Below, one piece after another: positions 1 to 4,823 of a stretch of DNA of 6,189 bases; position 1 is the stretch's first letter, and every line of letters starts with the position of its first letter. A program made the position numbers and the translations under genes. A model generated the notes under the pieces. It saw only the letters and a list, made by a program, of their open reading frames with translations. It did no database searches and was not told the origin of the DNA. Source of the DNA: Rhodoluna sp. (GTDB taxonomy: Bacteria > Actinomycetota > Actinomycetes > Actinomycetales > Microbacteriaceae); the NCBI GenBank assembly GCA_017984715.1, contig JAGNYY010000040.1, positions 1 to 6,189 on the forward strand. The letters run 5' to 3'.

Positions 1-114
1 GTCGGTTCGGCGCAACACCGGGAGCGCGGCAATGTAGCGGTCGACGCGCCTGAGTCGATTCGGATTCGTTGTGCCTCGGGTCACTGTGCCCACCGGCTTC
101 TTTACTGCCACCAT
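1..114 (-). CDS. SAM-dependent methyltransferase-like protein, N-terminal fragment
   Basis: Only the first 38 codons are present; the gene continues beyond the left edge. It reads from ATG at 114, with an alternative GTG at 111. The visible peptide starts MVAVKKPVG and contains the stretch [15 protein letters not shown] (residues 13-27) followed by [10 protein letters not shown]. From memory, this N-terminus is typical of a class I SAM-dependent methyltransferase family found beside phoU and gpmA in many actinobacteria. The catalytic SAM-binding motifs would lie further on, so the function cannot be confirmed here. No clear Shine-Dalgarno precedes either start. A TAATTT -10-like element (118-123) sits 3 nt from the ATG and 6 nt from the GTG, so leaderless translation from the GTG is possible. 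It is transcribed divergently from gpmA. Family call is moderately confident; substrate unknown. Confidence 0.7.
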   Translation of the reverse strand, partial: MVAVKKPVGTVTRGTTNPNRLRRVDRYIAALPVLRRTD

Positions 115-117
115 TAC

Positions 118-123
118 AAATTA
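118..123 (-). promoter_or_regulatory. Possible -10 element of the methyltransferase-like gene
   Basis: The minus strand reads TAATTT, fitting the actinobacterial TANNNT -10 pattern. There are 6 nt between it and the GTG at 111, which would place the transcription start at or next to that codon. No convincing -35 is visible. Inferred from pattern and spacing only. Confidence 0.35.
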
Positions 124-159
124 CGGCAAGAATCAGGGATGCCGCCCGCGCAGGCAAAG

Positions 160-165
160 TAAACT
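160..165 (+). promoter_or_regulatory. Likely -10 element of gpmA, leaderless type
   Basis: TAAACT fits the TANNNT -10 pattern and is followed by 7 nt (TGACCCC) and then the ATG at 173. That spacing puts the transcription start at about the A of the start codon, implying a leaderless mRNA; no Shine-Dalgarno is present upstream of the ATG. No good -35 hexamer is seen, which is common for actinobacterial promoters. The same hexamer recurs on the minus strand upstream of the lipoprotein gene. Confidence 0.5.
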
Positions 166-172
166 TGACCCC

Positions 173-928
173 ATGACCGCAAAATACACATTGATTCTGC
201 TTCGTCACGGCAACAGTGACTGGAACCAGAAGAACCTTTTCACTGGCTGGGTAGACGTTGACCTAAGCGAGCAGGGTCGCGCCGAGGCGCACCGTGCAGG
301 CGAGCTGCTTGCCGAATCAGGCCTCAAGCCAGACTTGCTTTACACATCTCGCCTAAAGCGCGCCATCAACACCGCGCACATCGCCCTTAACGCTGCCGAG
401 CGCAGCTGGATCGACGTGAAGCGCGACTGGCGCCTCAACGAGCGTCACTATGGCGCACTTCAGGGCAAGGACAAGGCTCAGACCCTGGCCGAGTATGGCC
501 CGGAGATGTTCCAGACCTGGCGCCGCAGCTTCGACGTGCCACCACCGCCGATCGATGACAACGACCAGTATTCTCAGGCGCACGACGACCGCTATGCCGA
601 CCTAAACGGCAACGTGCCAAAGACCGAATGCCTAAAGGATGTGCTCGAGCGCATGCTGCCATTCTGGCTTTCAGACATTCAGCCTGACCTGAAGTCGGGT
701 AAGACCGTTTTGGTCACCGCTCACGGCAACTCGCTGCGCGCGCTGGTCAAGCACTTGGACGGCGTCTCGGATGAAGACATCGCCGAGCTAAACATTCCAA
801 CCGGTATTCCATTGGTTTATAAGTTGGACGAAAACTTCAAGCCGGTTGTTCCAGGCGGCGAATACCTTGACCCTGAGGCTGCTGCCGCGGGTGCCGCAGC
901 CGTTGCTGCACAGGGTGCCAAGAAGTAA
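173..928 (+). CDS. gpmA: 2,3-bisphosphoglycerate-dependent phosphoglycerate mutase
   Basis: Cytosolic glycolytic/gluconeogenic enzyme that interconverts 3-phosphoglycerate and 2-phosphoglycerate through a phosphohistidine. The 251-residue product is the usual length. It shows the histidine-phosphatase signature [10 protein letters not shown], with R11, the phospho-accepting H12 and G13. It also has TSRLKRA around R60, [13 protein letters not shown] with the expected proton donor E90, and [10 protein letters not shown] with the second active-site histidine H184. The C-terminal tail (about 235-248) is alanine-rich. Start choice: the frame is open back to a GTG at 71, but the added 34 residues do not resemble the family and would overlap the divergent gene. 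The ATG at 173 gives the standard N-terminus and lies 7 nt from a -10 element. The gene ends in a bidirectional terminator facing phoU. Proximity to senX3-regX3 matches mycobacteria, where a gpm gene lies just upstream of that pair. Confidence 0.97.
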   Translation: MTAKYTLILLRHGNSDWNQKNLFTGWVDVDLSEQGRAEAHRAGELLAESGLKPDLLYTSRLKRAINTAHIALNAAERSWIDVKRDWRLNERHYGALQGKDKAQTLAEYGPEMFQTWRRSFDVPPPPIDDNDQYSQAHDDRYADLNGNVPKTECLKDVLERMLPFWLSDIQPDLKSGKTVLVTAHGNSLRALVKHLDGVSDEDIAELNIPTGIPLVYKLDENFKPVVPGGEYLDPEAAAAGAAAVAAQGAKK

Positions 929-941
929 TCATTCCTTAAGT

Positions 942-971
942 GAAAAAGCCTCCCGGTTGGGAGGCTTTTTC
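942..971. terminator. Bidirectional intrinsic terminator between gpmA and phoU
   Basis: A perfect 13-bp inverted repeat (942-954 with 959-971) has a 4-nt GGTT loop. The GC-rich core GCCTCCC/GGGAGGC is flanked by five As on the left and five Ts on the right, so it has a T-tract on whichever strand is transcribed. It lies 13 nt after the gpmA stop and 19 nt past the phoU stop, so it can serve both convergent genes. Confidence 0.92.
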
Positions 972-990
972 TTTGTTCGAAATCTAGTGG

Positions 991-1641
991 TTATTCGACG
1001 TCTGCCCAGTCGCCGGTGGTTAGGTAGCTAACCTTCGATGAGATGTCGACAACGTGGTCTGCGAAGCGCTCGTGGTAGCGGCTGGCCAGGGTGACATCAA
1101 CGGTGAACATGGCGTTTTCTTTCCAGTCTTCGCCAAGCACGACATCGAAGACGTGGCGGTGAAGTTCATCCACGCGGGCATCTTCGGCCTGAATCTGGCG
1201 GGCGAAGTCGACGCTGGTGTTCTTCAGAAGTTCAACGACCTGCTTGGCAAGCTTGACGTCAAGTGTGCCCATTTCATCGAAAGTGGTCTTTAGCGAAGCC
1301 GGCACGGCAGCTCCTGGGAAGCGGTAGCGGGCGATGGCTGCAATGTGCCCGGCAAGTGCTCCCATGCGCTCAAGCGAAGCCGAAATGCGAAGGGCTGAAA
1401 CCAGGATGCGCAGGTCGCGGGCAACCGGTGACTGGCGAGCCAGCACCTTGATCACAAGCTCATCTAGGGCAAGAGCCTTGTTCGAGGTTGCGTCGGAGAT
1501 GGCGATTGCCTCGTCGGCTAGTGCAACATCTGAGTTGCCGAATGCCTTGGTTGCTTTCTCGATGATTCGAACGGTGTCTTCTGCCATCTCGACGAGACGC
1601 GTCTGCACCTCGGTTAGTTGTGACTGAAATACTTCGCGCAT
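991..1641 (-). CDS. phoU: PhoU phosphate-signalling regulator
   Basis: Cytoplasmic all-helical protein with two PhoU repeats. In bacteria it links the Pst phosphate transporter to the phosphate sensor kinase and suppresses the Pho response when phosphate is plentiful. The product is 216 residues, normal for the family. The first repeat carries RDLRILVSALRISASLERMGALAGH (split here as RDLRILVSALR, then LERMGALAGH around E91). The second carries RYHERFADHVVDIS (about 189-201), with the E-x3-D metal-binding-type motif at E191/D195. The first repeat has Ala rather than Asp at the matching position (A95); as I recall mycobacterial PhoY proteins share this, so I do not treat it as a defect. Start choice: the frame extends upstream to 1767, but that peptide is unlike PhoU and runs through the control region. 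ATG at 1641 gives the conserved start MREVFQSQL. GAGGA at 1654-1658 is a possible ribosome site, with a long 12-nt spacing. Divergent from senX3. Confidence 0.94.
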   Translation of the reverse strand: MREVFQSQLTEVQTRLVEMAEDTVRIIEKATKAFGNSDVALADEAIAISDATSNKALALDELVIKVLARQSPVARDLRILVSALRISASLERMGALAGHIAAIARYRFPGAAVPASLKTTFDEMGTLDVKLAKQVVELLKNTSVDFARQIQAEDARVDELHRHVFDVVLGEDWKENAMFTVDVTLASRYHERFADHVVDISSKVSYLTTGDWADVE

Positions 1642-1689
1642 GCGTGTACCTATTCCTCTGTCGGCTGCCTTCCTTAGAACCTTTTCACT

Positions 1690-1722
1690 TTTAGGTGAAC
1701 AACTGTCAAACAACCCTTGAAC
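1690..1722 (-). promoter_or_regulatory. Pho-box-like triple 11-bp direct repeat (candidate RegX3 operator)
   Basis: Three contiguous 11-bp units on the minus strand: GTTCAAGGGTT (1722-1712), GTTTGACAGTT (1711-1701) and GTTCACCTAAA (1700-1690). All begin GTT, and the last begins GTTCACC, the core of actinobacterial PhoP/RegX3 sites. Streptomyces Pho boxes are built from 11-nt direct repeats of this kind. The array lies between phoU and senX3, ending 48 bp from the phoU start and 63 bp from the senX3 start, so it could control either or both. A partly overlapping inverted pair TTCAC (1684-1688) and GTGAA (1695-1699) is also present. Binding by RegX3 is inference. Confidence 0.6.
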
Positions 1723-1730
1723 GTGGCGGT

Positions 1731-1743
1731 AATTGCAGCAATT
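1731..1743. repeat. Perfect 6+1+6 palindrome in the phoU-senX3 control region
   Basis: AATTGC-A-GCAATT is a perfect inverted repeat with a 1-nt centre. It sits between the Pho-box-like repeats and the senX3 -10 element, about 42 bp upstream of the senX3 start codon. Its size and position suit a dimeric regulator, but it does not match an operator I recognise and may be chance. Confidence 0.4.
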
Positions 1744-1772
1744 TAGGCAAGAGGTGACGGCGGGCAATCGCT

Positions 1773-1778
1773 TAGTGT
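1773..1778 (+). promoter_or_regulatory. Likely -10 element of senX3, leaderless type
   Basis: TAGTGT fits TANNNT and is followed by exactly 7 nt (TAAGAAT) and the GTG at 1786, the same spacing as at gpmA. No Shine-Dalgarno precedes the GTG, so a leaderless senX3-regX3 transcript is likely. No strong -35 is seen, which would suit an activator-dependent promoter. Confidence 0.5.
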
Positions 1779-1785
1779 TAAGAAT

Positions 1786-2928
1786 GTGAACACCACGCTA
1801 AGTCTCGTTCTAACCGTTCTGGTTAGCTTCGTCGCTGGCGCTCTAATCGCTTGGGCTCTATTGCGCGAGGTGCGCCGAGACAAACGTGAATCCGACTCAA
1901 ACGCGCAACCATCTGACAGCGCTTCGGACTTGCTAGACGTGCTTGCCTCAGCCGGAATTCTTCTCAACGGTTCCAACACCGTGGTGCGTTCGACTAAAAA
2001 TGCTCAAGCTTTGGGCTTGATTCAAAGCCGATTGCTGGCTCATGATTCGCTCGTTGATCTAGTCAATGCTGCCAGAGTCGCAGATGGCCCTTGTGAGGCT
2101 GAATTTGAACTATCGACCGGGTTGCAAAGTGAAACAGTTTGGGTGAGCGCCCGTGCGGTTCATCTCGACGAGGGAAACGTTTTGCTAACCGTTGAAGATG
2201 AAACAGAAGCCAAGCGACTCGAAGAAACTCGTCGAGACTTTGTTGCCAATATTTCGCATGAATTGAAAACCCCGATTGGCGCAATCAGTCTTCTTTCAGA
2301 GGCGTTGGTCGATGCGGCAGACGACCCAAAAATGGTCCAGAAGTTCTCCAAGGATCTGATCAAGGAATCTAAGCGCCTTACCAACCTGGTGCAAGAAATC
2401 ATTCAACTCTCCAGGCTGCAAAGCACCGATGTCATCAAAAATGCCCAAGTCCTAGAACTTCGCGAGGTCATCCAGGAGGCAATCGAGCGCAACTCAGTGC
2501 TCGCCGAGCGCCGCAACATAAGGATTAGCGCGGATGCGCCAGCTGGAATCCATGTTTTGGGTGATCAGGAAATGCTGACCATGGCAGTGAAGAACTTGAT
2601 TGAAAATGCCATCACCTATTCGGATGAAGGCAAACAGGTTGGCGTCGGGCTTCGAAAGAAGCATGGAGTAGCGGCGATTGCGGTCACCGACAACGGAATC
2701 GGTATGACCCCCGAGCAGCAAGAGCGCGTTTTTGAACGCTTTTATCGCGCCGACGCCTCGCGTTCACGCCAAACCGGTGGCACAGGTTTAGGTCTTTCAA
2801 TCGTGAAGCATGTGGCAGCTTCGCACCTCGGAGATGTCCAGGTTTTTTCAAAGCCTGGTTTCGGTTCAACTTTTACACTGCGACTGCCAGTCGCGTCGGT
2901 TCCAACAGAAGATGAGGATGACGAATGA
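1786..2928 (+). CDS. senX3: SenX3/PhoR-type phosphate sensor histidine kinase
   Basis: Membrane-anchored histidine kinase that autophosphorylates and passes the phosphate to RegX3. The 380-residue product has one hydrophobic segment (about 5-26) followed by a basic stretch LREVRRDKR, then a PAS-like region (about 47-138). The HisKA domain has the H-box FVANISHELKTPIGA with phospho-acceptor H158. The HATPase_c domain has N-box NLIENAITYS (270-279), G1 box DNGIGM (302-307), F-box FERFYRAD (316-323) and G2 box GGTGLGLSIV (331-340). The tail is strongly acidic (TEDEDDE). M. tuberculosis SenX3 is slightly longer, about 410 residues as I recall, with two membrane segments; only one is visible here. 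The GTG start is the only one giving a complete membrane anchor and fits the 7-nt spacing from the -10 element; an ATG at 1784 is out of frame. It overlaps regX3 by 4 nt (ATGA), implying translational coupling. Confidence 0.94.
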   Translation: MNTTLSLVLTVLVSFVAGALIAWALLREVRRDKRESDSNAQPSDSASDLLDVLASAGILLNGSNTVVRSTKNAQALGLIQSRLLAHDSLVDLVNAARVADGPCEAEFELSTGLQSETVWVSARAVHLDEGNVLLTVEDETEAKRLEETRRDFVANISHELKTPIGAISLLSEALVDAADDPKMVQKFSKDLIKESKRLTNLVQEIIQLSRLQSTDVIKNAQVLELREVIQEAIERNSVLAERRNIRISADAPAGIHVLGDQEMLTMAVKNLIENAITYSDEGKQVGVGLRKKHGVAAIAVTDNGIGMTPEQQERVFERFYRADASRSRQTGGTGLGLSIVKHVAASHLGDVQVFSKPGFGSTFTLRLPVASVPTEDEDDE

Positions 2929-3605
2929 CAAAAGTTCTAGTCGTAGAAGATGAGCAGTCACTGCGCGAGCCATTGGTTTACCTCCTGCAAAAAGAAGGCT
3001 ATGACGTCATCGAGGCCGAAGATGGTTTGAAAGCGCTCAGTGCCTATGCCGAATTCGGCGCAGACATCATCCTTCTGGACCTAATGCTTCCTGGGATGAG
3101 CGGCAACGAAGTTTGCCGCAACATCCGCACCACTTCGCAGGTTCCGATCATCATGCTGACAGCCAAAGATTCAGAAATTGACAAGGTGGTTGGTCTTGAA
3201 ATCGGCGCTGACGACTATGTCACCAAGCCATATTCGACCCGTGAGCTTCTAGCTCGTATGAAGGCGATTCTGCGTCGCAACATCGAGCCTGCTGCCCCGG
3301 TTAGCGGTCTGCTAACCGCAGGACCCGTGCAGATGGATGTTGAACGTCATATCGTTACCGTCAACGGCAACAAAGTTTCGATGCCGTTGAAGGAGTTCGA
3401 GTTGCTTGAACTCCTGCTCGAGAACGTGAACCGAGTGCTAACCCGCGGTCAAATAATCGACCGAGTCTGGGGCTCAAACTACTATGGCGACACCAAGACG
3501 CTCGATGTCCACATCAAGCGGATCCGCTCGAAGATTGAAGACGACCCAGCGCGCCCAGTGCACCTGATGACTGTTCGTGGTCTCGGTTACAAATTCGAGG
3601 TCTAA
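2925..3605 (+). CDS. regX3: RegX3/PhoP-type response regulator (OmpR family)
   Basis: DNA-binding transcription factor activated by phosphorylation from SenX3; in actinobacteria it controls phosphate-starvation genes. The 226-residue product is full length. The receiver domain (about 2-115) has acidic-pocket residues E8/D9, phospho-acceptor D52 in LLDLMLPGMSG, the switch threonine T79 in MLTAKD, and K101 in VTKPYS. The OmpR-type winged-helix domain (about 126-226) includes LKEFELLELLLE, the recognition-helix region TLDVHIKRIRSKIE and the wing VRGLGYKFEV. The ATG overlaps the senX3 stop as ATGA, and GAGGA at 2914-2918 is well placed (6 nt) as its ribosome site. It is the last gene of the two-gene unit, followed by a strong terminator. 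Likely self-regulated through the repeats at 1690-1722, which is inference. Confidence 0.95.
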   Translation: MTKVLVVEDEQSLREPLVYLLQKEGYDVIEAEDGLKALSAYAEFGADIILLDLMLPGMSGNEVCRNIRTTSQVPIIMLTAKDSEIDKVVGLEIGADDYVTKPYSTRELLARMKAILRRNIEPAAPVSGLLTAGPVQMDVERHIVTVNGNKVSMPLKEFELLELLLENVNRVLTRGQIIDRVWGSNYYGDTKTLDVHIKRIRSKIEDDPARPVHLMTVRGLGYKFEV

Positions 3606-3641
3606 CCAAAGTTTCCGCCCAGACGTTTAGGCGGGATAACA

Positions 3642-3671
3642 AAAAAGACCACCCCGAAGGGTGGTCTTTTT
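3642..3671. terminator. Bidirectional intrinsic terminator between regX3 and the lipoprotein gene
   Basis: A perfect 13-bp inverted repeat (3642-3654 with 3659-3671) with a CGAA tetraloop. The core GACCACCC/GGGTGGTC is flanked by an A-tract on the left and a T-tract on the right, so it works in both directions. It lies 36 nt after the regX3 stop and 11 nt past the lipoprotein stop. A weaker hairpin, CCGCC (3615-3619) with GGCGG (3630-3634), lies just upstream on the regX3 side. Confidence 0.92.
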
Positions 3672-3682
3672 CTGTTTGAGTC

Positions 3683-4222
3683 TTAGTGTGATTCCTCAGC
3701 AACTGGCTCTTCAGCCGGCGCTTCGGTGACCGCAGGCATGGTTGCTCCGATGCCCTTGTACAGCTCGGCATACTCAGGAAGAGTGCCATCTAGAACTGGC
3801 ACGTTCATGCCCTGACCTGCCTCACCATCGGCAACCACGAATACGGTTACGACCGCACCCGGCTTGCCGCCAAGGTCGAAGTCAAGTGCAGTGGCTCCGT
3901 TGTAACCAAAGTCAAGCTTCTGCGATGGAAGAAGGGTGAAGAACGCCTCTTTCTTCTCGCTGGTGGTTGCGTCGGTGTACTGAAGTTTGACGCTGGTTGA
4001 AGTGAGGCCGCGGTTCACTAGAGAGCCGATCAAGGCAAAGTGCCCTTCGCCGTCGCTCAAATAGATGAAGTTTCGAGCATCGACGTTCTTCAGGGTGACC
4101 TGGCTGCCATCGCTTGGAGCATATTCGATGCGTGAGGCGATTGGGCTGACAAATGTGCAACCGGCAGTGCCGAGCATTAGTGTTGCGGCGATGGCTACGG
4201 TTGCAATTTTGCGGATGTTCAT
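3683..4222 (-). CDS. LpqE-like secreted lipoprotein of unknown function
   Basis: A 179-residue predicted lipoprotein. The signal peptide has basic residues R4 and K5, a hydrophobic core (about 6-17) and the lipobox TAGC with lipidation Cys C22. The mature part has beta-rich, hydrophobic-alternating segments (for example QVTLKNVDARNFIYL and GAVVTVFVVADG) and a Pro/Glu-rich acidic tail (about 163-179). There is no enzyme motif and no further Cys. The order of features (VTLKNVDAR near the start, EAGQGMNVPV near the end) resembles what I remember of M. tuberculosis LpqE, which is also divergent from carD; this is from memory, not a search. ATG at 4222 is preceded by a strong GGAGG (4227-4231), 4 nt away. 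A -10-like TAAACT lies on this strand at 4252-4257. It is separated from regX3 by a terminator and faces the opposite way, so any phosphate link would need its own promoter control. Confidence 0.85.
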   Translation of the reverse strand: MNIRKIATVAIAATLMLGTAGCTFVSPIASRIEYAPSDGSQVTLKNVDARNFIYLSDGEGHFALIGSLVNRGLTSTSVKLQYTDATTSEKKEAFFTLLPSQKLDFGYNGATALDFDLGGKPGAVVTVFVVADGEAGQGMNVPVLDGTLPEYAELYKGIGATMPAVTEAPAEEPVAEESH

Positions 4223-4251
4223 TTTTCCTCCGGTGGCTAAACAGCCCCTCT

Positions 4252-4257
4252 AGTTTA
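4252..4257 (-). promoter_or_regulatory. Possible -10 element of the lipoprotein gene
   Basis: The minus strand reads TAAACT, identical to the hexamer at gpmA. It lies about 29 nt upstream of the ATG at 4222, leaving room for a short leader with GGAGG. TTTGAG at 4273-4278 on the same strand could act as a -35, but with a short 15-nt spacer. Pattern-based only. Confidence 0.35.
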
Positions 4258-4274
4258 CCCCTTTATAAACCCCT
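4253..4274. repeat. Short repeats in the lipoprotein-carD divergent control region
   Basis: Two ACCCCT/ACCCCT copies start 12 bp apart (4257-4262 and 4269-4274), and GTTTA (4253-4257) pairs with TAAAC (4266-4270) as an inverted repeat with an 8-nt gap. These overlap the presumed promoter elements of both divergent genes. They may form a regulator site or may be chance in an AT-rich promoter; I do not recognise an operator. Confidence 0.3.
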
Positions 4275-4284
4275 CAAAGTGTGG

Positions 4285-4290
4285 TAAAAT
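4285..4290 (+). promoter_or_regulatory. Likely -10 element of carD
   Basis: TAAAAT, close to the consensus -10, lies 26 nt upstream of the carD ATG, giving a predicted leader of about 20 nt. TTTATA at 4262-4267 is spaced 17 nt upstream and is a weak -35 candidate. The leader carries GAAGGGA as a ribosome site, so unlike gpmA and senX3 this transcript appears to have a leader. Confidence 0.5.
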
Positions 4291-4316
4291 GGTTGTTTCT
4301 GAAGGGAATTAGCCAC

Positions 4317-4799
4317 ATGAAGTTTGAAGTCGGCGAAACAGTCGTTTATCCCCACCACGGTGCAGCACAAATCATCGAGGTTGCCGACCGCACACTTCGC
4401 GGTGAAACTCAAAAATACTTGCAGCTAAAGGTTGCACAGGGCGAGCTGACCATTTGGGTTCCAGCCGCCAATGTCGAAATGGTCGGCGTTCGCGACGTTA
4501 TCGACAAAAAGGGTGTTGAGCAGGTTTTCGGCGTCCTACGTGCCGAATTCACCGAAGAGCCAACCAACTGGTCACGCCGTTACAAGGCAAACCTCGAGAA
4601 GCTTGCTTCTGGCGATGTTGTTAAGGTTTCTGAGGTGGTTCGTGACCTGTGGCGTCGCGACCAAGACCGCGGCCTTTCAGCCGGCGAAAAGCGCATGCTA
4701 GCCAAGGCTCGTCAGATCTTGGTTTCAGAGTTGGCTCTTGCTCGCAAGACCGACGAAGAGAAGGCGTCAGCCGAACTCGACACCGTATTGGCTTCATAA
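4317..4799 (+). CDS. carD: CarD-family RNA polymerase-binding transcription regulator
   Basis: CarD binds the RNA polymerase beta subunit and the upstream edge of the transcription bubble, stabilising open complexes; it affects rRNA and many other promoters and is essential in mycobacteria. The 160-residue product matches the actinobacterial length. The N-terminal Tudor-like RNA polymerase interaction domain (about 1-55) contains VVYPHHGAA and [13 protein letters not shown]. The C-terminal helical DNA-binding domain contains [19 protein letters not shown] with the conserved W85, followed by [10 protein letters not shown] and [17 protein letters not shown]. Residue 47 is Trp, where the M. tuberculosis protein as I recall has the polymerase-contacting Arg47. 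Start choice: a GTG at 4281 is in frame, but it would lie upstream of and across the -10 element; the ATG at 4317 gives the standard N-terminus and has GAAGGGA at 4301-4307. It is followed after 24 nt by ispDF, probably in one operon. Confidence 0.96.
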   Translation: MKFEVGETVVYPHHGAAQIIEVADRTLRGETQKYLQLKVAQGELTIWVPAANVEMVGVRDVIDKKGVEQVFGVLRAEFTEEPTNWSRRYKANLEKLASGDVVKVSEVVRDLWRRDQDRGLSAGEKRMLAKARQILVSELALARKTDEEKASAELDTVLAS

Positions 4800-4823
4800 C
4801 CCAAACCCACTAAGGCAGGTCTC

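Noticed and set aside
71..172. A GTG-start extension of gpmA adding 34 residues
   Set aside because: The added peptide is unlike the family, overlaps the divergent gene's start and would run through the presumed promoter; the ATG at 173 gives the normal N-terminus.
1100..1130. Ala instead of Asp in the first PhoU metal-type motif, considered as loss of function
   Set aside because: The LERMGA form is, as I recall, shared by mycobacterial PhoY proteins, so it is likely a normal actinobacterial feature. The exact codon lies elsewhere in the gene (residue 95).
1642..1767. An upstream in-frame extension of phoU by 42 residues
   Set aside because: The Cys-rich added peptide is unlike PhoU and crosses the Pho-box-like repeats and the palindrome; the ATG at 1641 gives the conserved start.
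1743..1979. A minus-strand open frame over the senX3 start
   Set aside because: It opposes the conserved membrane anchor of SenX3 and has no recognisable protein features or ribosome site.
3514..3789. A minus-strand open frame spanning the regX3 end and the terminator
   Set aside because: It crosses a strong bidirectional terminator and overlaps two well-supported genes in other frames.
4281..4316. A GTG start for carD 12 codons upstream
   Set aside because: It would place the start codon upstream of and across the likely -10 element, and the CarD family begins at the ATG at 4317.
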